A stretch of 64,000 bases of DNA from Bacillota bacterium (lineage in GTDB: Bacteria; Bacillota; Clostridia; TANB77; CAG-465): positions 1 to 64,000 of the forward strand of contig JAEWPS010000038.1 in NCBI GenBank assembly GCA_023460515.1. Reading direction: 5' to 3'. The translations under genes and the position numbers were made by a program. The notes beneath the pieces were generated by a model that saw only the letters and a list, made by a program, of their open reading frames with translations, was not told the origin of the DNA and searched no databases. Shown piece after piece: positions 44,601-53,119 of the stretch (positions are counted from its first letter, which is position 1; the number at the start of each line of letters is the position of its first letter).

Positions 44601-44995
44601 TTAATATCTTCTTTTTTAAATATATCAATATATATATTTAAATTTTCTAAAAATCCTTCTTTGTTTTTAACTTTTTTAAACATATTAAATAAATCAGGGT
44701 TTTCAAGCATTATTCTAGTCAAAATAAGTTTTCTATCTAGTTTAGATATAAATTTATCTTCATGATTTACATTATATTGGTTTAAGAAGTCTTTAATATA
44801 TGAAGTTATAGTGGTTACATTTAAATCTATAATACCAGGTTTATTTTGAAAGTTTATATAATTTTCCTCTCCCAAAACCCTTGTTTGAGAGGGAACAAAA
44901 TATATAACCTTTTTACCTAATAGTATATCATTATCTATCTGATCATATATATATTTTGACTTTCCTGTTTTACTCTTGCCTAGTACTAGATTCAT
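41672..44995 (-). CDS. addB: AddAB helicase-nuclease subunit B
   Basis: AddB together with AddA processes double-strand DNA ends for recombination. The 1107-residue protein has an N-terminal Walker A (LGKSKTGKSKYIYD), degenerate helicase motifs, and a C-terminal RecB-type nuclease domain (GSFMHNVLEKF, DRIDTLKLGDAIYARIVDYKSS with the catalytic Asp and Lys). The 4Fe-4S cysteines are one in LFKKCPFSYF and three in CKYCEFSSIC at the C-terminus. addA, normally the next gene, is not here; thioredoxin and ccdA follow instead. scpB ends 11 bases upstream. Confidence 0.92.
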   Translation of the reverse strand: MNLVLGKSKTGKSKYIYDQIDNDILLGKKVIYFVPSQTRVLGEENYINFQNKPGIIDLNVTTITSYIKDFLNQYNVNHEDKFISKLDRKLILTRIMLENPDLFNMFKKVKNKEGFLENLNIYIDIFKKEDIKIDEINSLQLSDKLLEYKLKEITNVYKEYIDYTENKFIDVIDETEIFLNLFERLYEGKDVSNTCIYFDAYNNFTNHEFKFIKLLLKLNFNVTFSITTNIADILENDITCYSPNELSNLLMEDISNIFTQANLTLLTLLKYAKKLNLKIDTEIMRSNFSNAKEDIKYLSNNIFMSDISNNKIEANNISVSLTTNVYTEIDKIANIISEKIRQGYRYKDFVIYTSNVDEYSYVVRKTFYEYNIPVYIDSKVNIQSNVLIKYIQKLIEICKTGYKIENIFQILKFGLNDISMEDISYLENYVLEFNNDRYKFEREFLYNNSANGTIYNLDKLNEIRKQVINIFQDISKFTSVKHTTLEIIEKIYDHLLENKILDNYNIVIDKMKNSNDPTIKYSGNLGYQMWDNLCEVFSSVTKIYEDTKITISDFDKLLKYSLKDIKVKGIEPTIDEVQVLDVNISKSGVKKIMFFVGVNEDKLPKKIDDDLLFNDMELTNLESYNIKFKETSLFKLNMQLYNIYELINNVEDKLYFSFVSSSVDGKSLRPSSLIIILKKLLKVEVTGNVISESEIENIYSRKNAFEKLIRLFNRDEGITDEMLLLYKYISQYSDLDDILKYIRENENLTKQTMNDINKNDFVTSVSKLELFKKCPFSYFMKYGLKLNERKIFSITSMDTGSFMHNVLEKFSIYLLENNINWHEILLDTEKYYKILEEQINNELDKTFYKHKENVKYLILKQKLKATMNKVIITIAQSFNQSKFLPFGYEIEFKNRGLFAPIEIKLSNSSMYIVGKIDRIDTLKLGDAIYARIVDYKSSTKKLKLEDIKEGISLQLITYLSSFINNSKKDNSQKIIPAGMLYFTLSEKLINIKEYTKDESKISKKIIESLRMDGIFLKDIEILKLMDNKIDETDKLIDVFPGSVTSDKKSSKFQTKEEFEKLCLDITDILRDIGNDILSGNVSIKPNKKVNHCKYCEFSSICRKENLC

Positions 44996-45005
44996 TACTT
45001 CACCT

Positions 45006-45551
45006 TCAATTCTCTATATCATTTATCATCATTTGTTCATCTTTAATTTTTATATCTTCATAATTTGGAAGTTCTGATATATTCTTTATATTACAGTTTT
45101 TCAAAAACTCTTTTGTAACTGAATATATAGCTGGTCTACCAGGAGCATTAAGTCTTGCAACTTCTTCAATTAAACCGCATTCTAACAATCTACCTACTGC
45201 AAAGTCACTACTTACTCCTCTTATTCTTTCTATTTCTGCCTTTGTTATTTTAGAGTTATATGCAATTATTGTTAGCGTTTCCATCGCAGATGAAGATAAA
45301 TTTTGCCTTTTAGTATTTTCGATGAATAAATTAACATACTCATAATATTTTTTATTTGTTACAAGTTGCACACTATCTTCAATCACATATAAAACTATAG
45401 CATTTGATTCGTTATACTTTTGCTTTAAATTTTCTACTCCACTATTTATTTCATTCAAATCTACTTTTAAAGTTTGAGATAATTCATCTAAAGTAATACT
45501 TCTTCCTAAAGCAAATAAAACTGCTTCTATAATATTTTCTATATTTTCCAT
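45006..45551 (-). CDS. scpB: Segregation and condensation protein B
   Basis: ScpB is the winged-helix kleisin-interacting subunit of the SMC-ScpAB condensin. The 181-residue protein has the paired winged-helix layout with ENIEAVLFALGR-like start (ENIIEAVLFALGRSIT), SSAMETLTIIAYNSKITKAEIERIRG and the C-terminal APGRPAIYSVTKEFL. scpA is not adjacent. It lies between the IleRS-like gene (12 bases) and addB (10 bases) in one transcript. Confidence 0.94.
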   Translation of the reverse strand: MENIENIIEAVLFALGRSITLDELSQTLKVDLNEINSGVENLKQKYNESNAIVLYVIEDSVQLVTNKKYYEYVNLFIENTKRQNLSSSAMETLTIIAYNSKITKAEIERIRGVSSDFAVGRLLECGLIEEVARLNAPGRPAIYSVTKEFLKNCNIKNISELPNYEDIKIKDEQMMINDIEN

Positions 45552-45563
45552 TTAAATTTCCCC

Positions 45564-48308
45564 CTAATTATTACTTTCTAAAATGTTAGCACAATCATAA
45601 CAAGCATAGCGGTACTTTATATGTCTACCAACATCATTTCTATAATTATGACACCTTTCACATTTCTGTGCTTCAGACTTTTGCACTAAAGCAACAAATT
45701 TATTAGAAATTTCAACATCAATATTTGATATATTTAATGCTTTTAAGATATCATTATTATTTTGTTGTATAAACTCATACATTTCCTTTTTACATTTTAC
45801 TAAAATAGATGCTTGTAATGTGTCACCTATTATATTATCATTTTGAGCACTTGATATATATTTTCTTATTTTCTTTTTAAAATCAAATATTTTATTCCAT
45901 TTTTCACATTCTTTAGAATAATTATCTATATTATTTTCTTTGTTTTCTCTTTCATATAACAAATTATCAAAATCAGTCAAATATGAACAACTTTCAATAA
46001 ATAAATACGGTACAATTGGGCTAAGATAAATATTAAGCATATTAAATATATCATATAACATAGATTGAGTTGACCTTCTATTTTTACTATCTTGTTTCAA
46101 AATATACAAGTTATATTTTATAGAATTGAAATATTCTTCACATAAAGTTTCTAAACAGAAGTCTTTAATTAACATATATGCCTCATAAAAATCAAATTCA
46201 TTATAGCACCTTATAAGTTTCTTGCGTAAATCCTTTGTTTTAATATAAATATACTTGTCCAAATCTGTTCTGTTTTCAATATTTATATAATGTTTTTTAA
46301 AATCAAAATCAGATATGTTAGATATTATAAAACCAAGTGTTTTTCTTATATTAGTATATATTCTTTCTTCATACCTTACATTATTTTCATCTATCAATAT
46401 AGTTTTGTTTTTAGATTTATGTAATGCCCATAACCTTAATATATCAGGACCATATTTATTTATTATATCCTCGATATCTATATTTGTTATTATAAAATCT
46501 TGATCATCCCTAAGATTTTTTATATCTTCTTTCAAATAGAATTTTGGAACACCTAAAATCTTTTTATTTTTAATTATATTTCCATATATAAAAAATTTAT
46601 CTATTTTTTTCATTTCTTCATTAAATCTGTCATTATATCTATTTATCTCTACACTTTTAATAAACTTATCAATGTTTGAAATAAATATATTATTTATTTT
46701 TTCATAACTTGAATCTATGTTTGCTATATCTGATGATAATATTTCAAATGATTCATTAAATAAATTTTCATTCTTATAAAAAAATATACCACCACAATCA
46801 CAGGCAATAACACCGTCTAATAATTCTTCTGGTGTCATTTTATATACACTTTCACTGCCGTATTTTTCAATTTTATCTTTATATTGTTTAATAACTTTTT
46901 CGTTTATTATTTTTTTATTACAAAGACCACAAGTAATAGATGGAATTATAACACCCTTATTTGTATTTTTAGATATTTTTAAATATTGGGATTTTTTATC
47001 CAAAAAATTAATATGCATACTAGATTTTTTTAATATTTTATTTATATCATTTTCTATAGATTTATTACCACTTTCTTTAATATACCATTCAGAAAGATAT
47101 CTATATACAAGTTCACTATCACAATTTTCACATTTAGGAATATTAATTTTTTTTCTATCTATAAAAAGTAACATGTCGGACTTTCTAAGTTTATCGATTA
47201 TATTTAAGTTAGCATCTTTGTAATACATAAATTTATATTCATCTATAACTGCACAAATTTTCCCATCCATATCTATATAATTTCTTATTTGATTTAAACC
47301 ATTTTCTTTAAATATAGAATACTCAAGATAACTATGCGCAGGCGTTATAGTAATTGCTTTAGTATTTATTTTTGATAAGTCCATAGCTGTAGTCAAACAT
47401 TTTATTTTCTTACTAGAATCTATGGAACTCAGGAATGTCATATTTTCTAACAATTTCCCAGACAAAGTTTTTTTGACTTTATATTTAAAAATAAGTGCAT
47501 TTGCCATATAATCTTCTACATATTTACTAGCAATTATATAGTGCAATTCCACTCCCTGCTGTGATATTACCTCTACTATACTATACTCTTCATCCTTTTG
47601 AACAGCAACATTACTGATTCCAATTAAGGTCCAAGGTCTTATTGTAGAAGCAACAATAAAGGTATTTCTTAAATTATTATATTCAGCTAAAACATAATCT
47701 GGATCATCTTGAGCCCTAAATAATATATGAAATATTGAAACATTAATCTTATTATTTACCTCTATTACATTTTTACATTTTGTACAACATTTAGTAGGTG
47801 TATCTACGCTATATATTTTACCAGAATTATATAATTCAAAAAACAAATCAATCATCTTTTGTGAAAATATAAGACTAGTAGTAGTGTTATATGATTTTGT
47901 AAAATCAATAATGCTACCAGATTTATTGATTGTGTTTATTTCTTTTTTTATAACATCATTCATGCTTTTGAATTTTTTGTTATTACTTTCTATACTATTT
48001 GTATATGAAAGTAATAACTTAGTTTCCGCTATTTGTCCACTCATTAGTGAATATCTTATAATAATATCTTTCAAAATATTACCTAGGAGATCATTGTTAG
48101 TAAGTTTAGTATCTAGTTCAATAGGTACCTCAGATATATACGTTTTTATTTTTGAGTTACGGTTTATTTCTAATGATTTTATATAGTTATTACTTGTTAG
48201 TAACTTATCATTAAAATATCCTGTTCTTAATTCTAAACTTGCATACACACTCAAAGTTTTTTTAGGTAGATTTAAAGTTTTTTCAAAATTTTTATTATTT
48301 ATATCCAT
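45564..48308 (-). CDS. IleRS-like paralogue lacking both class I signature motifs
   Basis: The 914-residue protein aligns end to end with isoleucyl-tRNA synthetase: EKTLNLPKKT at the N-terminus, ILKDIIIRYSLMSG near residue 80, an editing-domain-like STIRPWTLIG, IINKYGPDILRLW, the anticodon-binding helices (IKDFCLETLCEEYFNSIK, RRSTQSMLYDIFNML, SPIVPYLFIE) and C-terminal zinc cysteines (CERCHNYRNDVGRH, CYDC). Yet the HIGH motif position (normally HLGH) is TNND at residues 70-73 and the KMSKS position, fixed by the INKYG block, reads DDQDF. The WDTHGLP segment and the editing-site threonines are also lost. It should not activate isoleucine. An intact 2.7-kb frame implies selection for another role, such as tRNA binding or sensing. 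No T-box precedes it. Confidence 0.85.
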   Translation of the reverse strand: MDINNKNFEKTLNLPKKTLSVYASLELRTGYFNDKLLTSNNYIKSLEINRNSKIKTYISEVPIELDTKLTNNDLLGNILKDIIIRYSLMSGQIAETKLLLSYTNSIESNNKKFKSMNDVIKKEINTINKSGSIIDFTKSYNTTTSLIFSQKMIDLFFELYNSGKIYSVDTPTKCCTKCKNVIEVNNKINVSIFHILFRAQDDPDYVLAEYNNLRNTFIVASTIRPWTLIGISNVAVQKDEEYSIVEVISQQGVELHYIIASKYVEDYMANALIFKYKVKKTLSGKLLENMTFLSSIDSSKKIKCLTTAMDLSKINTKAITITPAHSYLEYSIFKENGLNQIRNYIDMDGKICAVIDEYKFMYYKDANLNIIDKLRKSDMLLFIDRKKINIPKCENCDSELVYRYLSEWYIKESGNKSIENDINKILKKSSMHINFLDKKSQYLKISKNTNKGVIIPSITCGLCNKKIINEKVIKQYKDKIEKYGSESVYKMTPEELLDGVIACDCGGIFFYKNENLFNESFEILSSDIANIDSSYEKINNIFISNIDKFIKSVEINRYNDRFNEEMKKIDKFFIYGNIIKNKKILGVPKFYLKEDIKNLRDDQDFIITNIDIEDIINKYGPDILRLWALHKSKNKTILIDENNVRYEERIYTNIRKTLGFIISNISDFDFKKHYINIENRTDLDKYIYIKTKDLRKKLIRCYNEFDFYEAYMLIKDFCLETLCEEYFNSIKYNLYILKQDSKNRRSTQSMLYDIFNMLNIYLSPIVPYLFIESCSYLTDFDNLLYERENKENNIDNYSKECEKWNKIFDFKKKIRKYISSAQNDNIIGDTLQASILVKCKKEMYEFIQQNNNDILKALNISNIDVEISNKFVALVQKSEAQKCERCHNYRNDVGRHIKYRYACYDCANILESNN

Positions 48309-48343
48309 ATAATAACTCCTTCATTTGAAGATTTATGGCAATT

Positions 48344-49450
48344 TTATTTTCTTTTAAATTTTAAAATATGTTTAATTCCTACTGCATGAACTGGACAATG
48401 CTCTAAACAACAAAAACATCTTATACATTTATTTTTGTCTTTTAAAACAACTTTGTTATTTATTAATTTAAGCGCATTAACCGGGCACCTATCTATACAT
48501 AATTTGCATCTTATACACTTCTTATCATTAAAGGTTGGATAAGGTTTAATAAATTTAGTTAATCTAAAAACACGGCCAAAACGTTTTTTAGATAAAGTAT
48601 CTGGAAGTTTAAAATCTTTTATGTTTATGTCTTTTATTTTTTCTCCCACAACTTCAATTGATTTTGGATTAGTAAGTATGCCTCTTTCAATACTGTTTTT
48701 AACAATATATGAGTCTTCTAATTTTAAATTTATTAATTTAGAAGCTATATAATCTATTTCAAATTGATTACTCGAAGCTATTATTAGCCCAGTATTTCTT
48801 GGAGTACCAGAATTTGGTCCATTACCTTCCATCGAATATATTGCATCAACGATTGTTATTTGATTTTTAACATAACTAGATATATCTATTATTGCGTCTG
48901 CAAAGTCACTATAGCTTGGATAAATAGAATGAATTTCAGCCTTTCTTTCACCTGGAACTATTCCAAATAAATTTTTAACTGCACATGTTAAATTCATCAT
49001 AGCATGAGTTTTAAGTTTTGGAAGATTTATAACTAAATCTGCATTTAATATTGGATTTATAATTTCTATATTTTTTACAAGTTTTCCATTTATATTGACT
49101 AATTTAGATGTAATATCTAAATTTAAAGTAGCCCCTATCTCTTCTGTTTCTAAATAACCTAATTTTTCATAAACTTTAGATAAACCTTTACTACTATATT
49201 TACCTGGTGGACTATCACAAATTACACATTTTGCTCCAAGAGATACTACTTTCTTTGCTACACACTTAGTAAACAAATGATGAGTAGTAGTTGCTGTATT
49301 TTCATCCCTTATAGCTAATAAATTTGGTTTTAACACAACGTTCATACCACTTGTTATTCTTTCATTAAATTTTAAATCAATAAATATCTTATTAATTGAC
49401 TCATCAATTAATTTTTCATCATAAGTTTCACATTTATATATACCAACCAT
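48344..49450 (-). CDS. DUF362 protein with two 4Fe-4S motifs
   Basis: The N-terminal ~290 residues are DUF362 (VVLKPNLLAI, ICDSPPGKYS, NLPKLKTHAMMNLTCAVKN, GNGPNSGTPRNTGLI), followed by a bacterial ferredoxin domain with CIRCKLCIDRCP and CIRCFCCLEHCP, which would bind two 4Fe-4S clusters. The C-terminus is basic. Function is unknown; such proteins are common in anaerobes. The start overlaps the rpe stop by one base, so it is in the pknB-rsgA-rpe transcript. Confidence 0.9.
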   Translation of the reverse strand: MVGIYKCETYDEKLIDESINKIFIDLKFNERITSGMNVVLKPNLLAIRDENTATTTHHLFTKCVAKKVVSLGAKCVICDSPPGKYSSKGLSKVYEKLGYLETEEIGATLNLDITSKLVNINGKLVKNIEIINPILNADLVINLPKLKTHAMMNLTCAVKNLFGIVPGERKAEIHSIYPSYSDFADAIIDISSYVKNQITIVDAIYSMEGNGPNSGTPRNTGLIIASSNQFEIDYIASKLINLKLEDSYIVKNSIERGILTNPKSIEVVGEKIKDINIKDFKLPDTLSKKRFGRVFRLTKFIKPYPTFNDKKCIRCKLCIDRCPVNALKLINNKVVLKDKNKCIRCFCCLEHCPVHAVGIKHILKFKRK

Positions 49451-50154
49451 TAATCTCCTCTTTTATTATTTATTATATTTTCTAATTCAATAATTCTTTT
49501 AGAAATATCATCTGTATTTGAAGTTAAATAACTCCCTACAACAAAACTATTTACTCCTAATTTATTTGGTCTAATTATTGTACTATCATTTATTCCGCCA
49601 TCTATTTGTACTAATTTTTTCATATCTAAAGCTATTTCTATCTTTTTATTTACCTTATTAATATAAGTTTGACCACCCATACCAGGTTTTACACTCATTA
49701 AAAGAATAACATCACACATGCTTGAATAATTAAATATTTTTTTTATATCTGTATCTGGTTTTATTGATATACCAATAGATAATTTCTTTTTCTCCTTTTT
49801 TAAACTATCTTTAACAGTATTCAAATATTTTAAATTGTCATATAGGTTGTCAATTTCATAATGAATAGTTATATTATCTGCACCTAATTCTAATGCCTTA
49901 TCTATATAATCTTTAGGATTAAAGCACATTAAATGTACATCAACAAAAAAATTATATTTTTTAACAACTTTTATTAGCTCAATATTAATACCATGATTAG
50001 CTACAAAGTCTCCATCCATTACGTCAAAATGAATAATTAAGTTATTTAAACTAAATTCTTTTCTTATTTCATTTAATTTAAATAAAAAGTTTTCTAAATC
50101 ATCTACATTCAAAATAGATATTGAAATAGTTTTTTCTTTTAAAAAATTACTCAT
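49450..50154 (-). CDS. rpe: Ribulose-phosphate 3-epimerase
   Basis: Rpe interconverts ribulose-5-phosphate and xylulose-5-phosphate. The 234-residue TIM barrel shows IIHFDVMDGDFV (metal His/Asp), FVDVHLMCFNPKDYI, LMSVKPGMGGQTY and QIDGGIND (phosphate-binding). The N-terminus is longer and less conserved than usual, and the Lys-rich KKEKKKLSIGISIKP is typical of AT-rich genomes. The order pknB, rsgA, rpe is the common Firmicute arrangement. Confidence 0.94.
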   Translation of the reverse strand: MSNFLKEKTISISILNVDDLENFLFKLNEIRKEFSLNNLIIHFDVMDGDFVANHGINIELIKVVKKYNFFVDVHLMCFNPKDYIDKALELGADNITIHYEIDNLYDNLKYLNTVKDSLKKEKKKLSIGISIKPDTDIKKIFNYSSMCDVILLMSVKPGMGGQTYINKVNKKIEIALDMKKLVQIDGGINDSTIIRPNKLGVNSFVVGSYLTSNTDDISKRIIELENIINNKRGD

Positions 50155-50165
50155 ACACTACCTCT

Positions 50166-51066
50166 TCACTTATATTTAACATCTTCTTTTTCTTTTAAAG
50201 ATGTATATATATATTTATACCTTTCATATCTTAGCACATCTATTTCACTATTATCTACTGCCTGTTTAACCTTACATACTTTTATGCCTTCGTTTATATG
50301 ATTACAATCTAAATAATCACATGTATATTTAGAAAATTCATCATAGTATTTTTTTAAATCTTCAGATTCTATATCATATAAATCATAGCTTGAAAACCCA
50401 GGAGTATCTAAAATATATGAATTTTGGCATATACTATATAATTTTACATACTTTGTTGTATGTTTACCTTTGTTTATTTTAGAAGCTATCTCTCCAACTT
50501 CTATATTAAGTAAATTATTATTTAATAGTTTCATTATTACAGAAGATTTACCGTACGCCAGAATTACCTGAAAAAGCAGATGTTTTACCTAATAATTTTT
50601 CTTTCAATTTTTCTAAGCCAATTTCATCTTTACTACTTATTTCTAGAATTTCAATATTAGAATAAGTTTTTTTAATATACTCTAAATCAATATTTAAATC
50701 ATCATTAAGTAAATCAATTTTATTAATACATATTATTGGAGTAATATTTTTACTTCTACATAGAACTAATTGTTTATCTAATAAAATATAATCTGGTTTA
50801 GGATTATCTATAGATACTAATAGTATCATTTGATCGATATTGCTTACAGGTGGACGTATAACGAAATTTTTTCTTTGGTATATTTCTGTTATAACATAAA
50901 TATCATAACTTTTGTTTATATTAACAATATCTCCAACATATATTTTATTTTTTTTCATATTACCAGGTAAAATAGCAGTATGAAGAGAATTACTCTCTTC
51001 ATCTACTGTTATATACTTATCTAGTAATATCTCTATTACTTTTGACTTAATAAAATCCTTATTCAA
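50166..51066 (-). CDS. rsgA: Ribosome small-subunit GTPase RsgA, needs a +1 shift at CGGT
   Basis: RsgA is a circularly permuted GTPase that checks 30S subunit maturation. The zero frame from ATG 51066 gives the N-terminal OB domain and the permuted G4/G5 motifs (INKIDLL) and reaches FSGNSGVR, then stops at codon 173. Reading CGGT (50553-50550) as glycine continues as GVGKSSVIMKLL, completing the Walker A loop GNSGVGKSS, followed by the G2/G3 region (GKHTTKYV, DTPGFSSYD) and the C-terminal zinc motif CDYLDCNHINEGIKVC. The joined protein is 299 residues, normal for RsgA. Without the shift the enzyme would lose its P-loop. It sits between pknB and rpe as in most Firmicutes, so it is the orthologue, not a spare copy. 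Confidence 0.9.
50550..50553 (-). other. Candidate quadruplet codon CGGT (Gly) in rsgA
   Basis: Context on the minus strand GTA-CGGT-AAA. Zero frame: CGG then TAA. +1 frame: Val-Gly-Lys-Ser, the invariant Walker A lysine follows directly. Confidence 0.8.
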
Positions 51067-51077
51067 ATTAATCTCCT

Positions 51078-53105
51078 TTATTCAGTAAATTTAATTGTTT
51101 GTGATTTAACTTCTTTTCCATCTATATATATTTTTAAAGACGCAGATGTATATCCGTTAAGTGTAAACTCTGCTTTAGTAGCAGTTGGTGCAAATGATTT
51201 ATCAAATACTGTATTAGCAGCTGATCCATCTATACTTGCGGTTACTTTTACTTCAATATTATCTGTATATTCAGTTGTACCTTTTAACTCAGTTAAATTT
51301 AACGAAACTACTTTACTTACAGAAAGTCTATTAACAGTTATTGTAACTAAATCTCCCTCTTTTAATTCCTGATTTTGAGGATAGCTTTGAGCAATTACAG
51401 TTCCATTAGCTTTACTTTCATCTTTTCCAGTTTCAACTTTTACTGTTAATTTCAAATCTGTTAAAGTTTTATTTGCAGCAGCTTCTGTAGAACCTAACAC
51501 TGATGGCATAACTATTCTAGCTTTTCCATCACCTTTACTTACTTTAATCTTTATAGTACTTCCAAAAGGCAATTGTGTATCTTTAACAGGATCTTGTGAT
51601 ATAACTATATTTTGTAATATTTTAGTACTTACTTCTTCTTCAGCAGCAATTACAAAACCAAGTGTATCTTCTAGTTCATATTTAACAACCTTAATATCTT
51701 TACCTGTAACATCAGGAACCGTAACCATTTTTTGACCTTTACTTACAACAACATAAATTTTCCTATTTGTTGTTGAAGTAGCCTTTTCAGGTGTTTGCGA
51801 TATTATTAATCCAACTGCTAAAGTAGCATCATATTCAGCTTTATCTTGAATGATTTCAATATTTTGAGTTGCATATTCTTTTACTACTTCTTCAAAGCTT
51901 CTACCAACTAAATTTGGAACTTCGTATGAAATAGCTGGTTTATTATCTGCATTAATTTTGTTGATTATTTTAACCGTAAAAAATATTATAATAGATAAAA
52001 GAATTACGCCTACAACTGCAGCAATTATAATTATTGTTTTTTTGCTTAACTTTTTATCTGATTTTTCTACTTCTTCGTTTACTTCATCATCTTTTACTAT
52101 TTCTTTATTTTCTTGTTTTAATTCATTTTTTGTACTTTTTGATGTTACCAAATTCATTCTACGAGCATTTCTTGTTCTTAGATTTGGTACTATATTTTCT
52201 TCAATTATTTCATCTGTTATAACAGGAATAATTTGTGTATTTCCAGCTTCTACAGATGAATTTATTTTAGCATATTTACTAGAATTATTAAGTGCATTAT
52301 GAATATCTTCCAACATTTCAGTTGCACTCTTATATCTACTAGCAGTATTTTTTGCCATTGCTTTTAAAATTATACCATTTAACTCTTCAGATATTTTATC
52401 ATTAACAACAATAGGTTCAATAGGCATTTCTTGTATATGTTTCAATGCAACAGAAACAGGAGAATCACTATTAAATGGTACTCTACCAGTAGCCATTTCG
52501 TACATAACAACGCCAAGTGAATATATATCTGATTTTTCATCTGTATACCCACCTTTAGCATGCTCTGGAGAAAAATAATGTACTGATCCCATAGTTGTTC
52601 CAAAATTAGTTATTGTTGTTGAAGTAGTTGCTTTTGCTATACCAAAATCTGTTACCTTAGCAACCATATTTCTATTTAAAACTATATTCTGTGGTTTTAT
52701 ATCTCTATGTATAATATGTTCTTTATGTGCAGCTTCTAACGCTGATGCTATTTGCATAGATATTTTTAATGTTTCCTCTGTTGAAAGAGCACCTTTTTCC
52801 TCTATATAATCTTTTAAAGATCTACTTTCTAAAAGTTCCATAACTATATAGTTTATTCCGTTTTCTTCACCAACATCATATACAGAAACTATATTTGGAT
52901 GAGTTAAAGAAGCTGCGGATTGTGCTTCAGTTTTAAATCTTTTAACAAATGTATCATCTTTAGCATACTCTGGTTTGAGTACTTTAACAGCAACGTTTCT
53001 GTTTAGTAATCTACATCTAGCTTTATACACGTAAGCCATTCCACCTACACCAATTTCTTCAATTATCTCATATCTATTAGATAATACCTTACCTATAAGT
53101 TCCAT
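51078..53105 (-). CDS. pknB: PASTA-domain serine/threonine protein kinase
   Basis: The 675-residue protein has a eukaryotic-type kinase domain (residues ~10-270: GVGGMAYVYKA, VAVKVLKPE, HRDIKPQN, DFGIAKAT), a basic juxtamembrane linker, one transmembrane segment (TIIIIAAVVGVILLSIIIF) and three extracellular PASTA repeats (VPNLVGRSFEEV, VPDVTGKDIKVV, MPSVLGSTEAA), then a C-terminal ~120-residue Ig-like tail. It senses wall fragments and regulates growth and division. The cognate phosphatase gene is directly upstream with a 14-base gap. Confidence 0.95.
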   Translation of the reverse strand: MELIGKVLSNRYEIIEEIGVGGMAYVYKARCRLLNRNVAVKVLKPEYAKDDTFVKRFKTEAQSAASLTHPNIVSVYDVGEENGINYIVMELLESRSLKDYIEEKGALSTEETLKISMQIASALEAAHKEHIIHRDIKPQNIVLNRNMVAKVTDFGIAKATTSTTITNFGTTMGSVHYFSPEHAKGGYTDEKSDIYSLGVVMYEMATGRVPFNSDSPVSVALKHIQEMPIEPIVVNDKISEELNGIILKAMAKNTASRYKSATEMLEDIHNALNNSSKYAKINSSVEAGNTQIIPVITDEIIEENIVPNLRTRNARRMNLVTSKSTKNELKQENKEIVKDDEVNEEVEKSDKKLSKKTIIIIAAVVGVILLSIIIFFTVKIINKINADNKPAISYEVPNLVGRSFEEVVKEYATQNIEIIQDKAEYDATLAVGLIISQTPEKATSTTNRKIYVVVSKGQKMVTVPDVTGKDIKVVKYELEDTLGFVIAAEEEVSTKILQNIVISQDPVKDTQLPFGSTIKIKVSKGDGKARIVMPSVLGSTEAAANKTLTDLKLTVKVETGKDESKANGTVIAQSYPQNQELKEGDLVTITVNRLSVSKVVSLNLTELKGTTEYTDNIEVKVTASIDGSAANTVFDKSFAPTATKAEFTLNGYTSASLKIYIDGKEVKSQTIKFTE

Positions 53106-53119
53106 AATCCAAACTCCTT

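Noticed and set aside
2198..50553. Explaining the three frameshifts as ordinary sequencing or assembly errors
   Set aside because: Not fully excluded, but the errors would all have to insert C before GG in frame with CGG, on both strands, while homopolymer A/T runs elsewhere show no break, and the genome carries a tRNA-Gly with the matching extended anticodon.
2198..50553. Explaining the split genes as pseudogenes
   Set aside because: Each is broken once only, keeps conserved motifs on both sides, retains promoter, ribosome binding site or operon spacing, and rsgA is at its normal locus.
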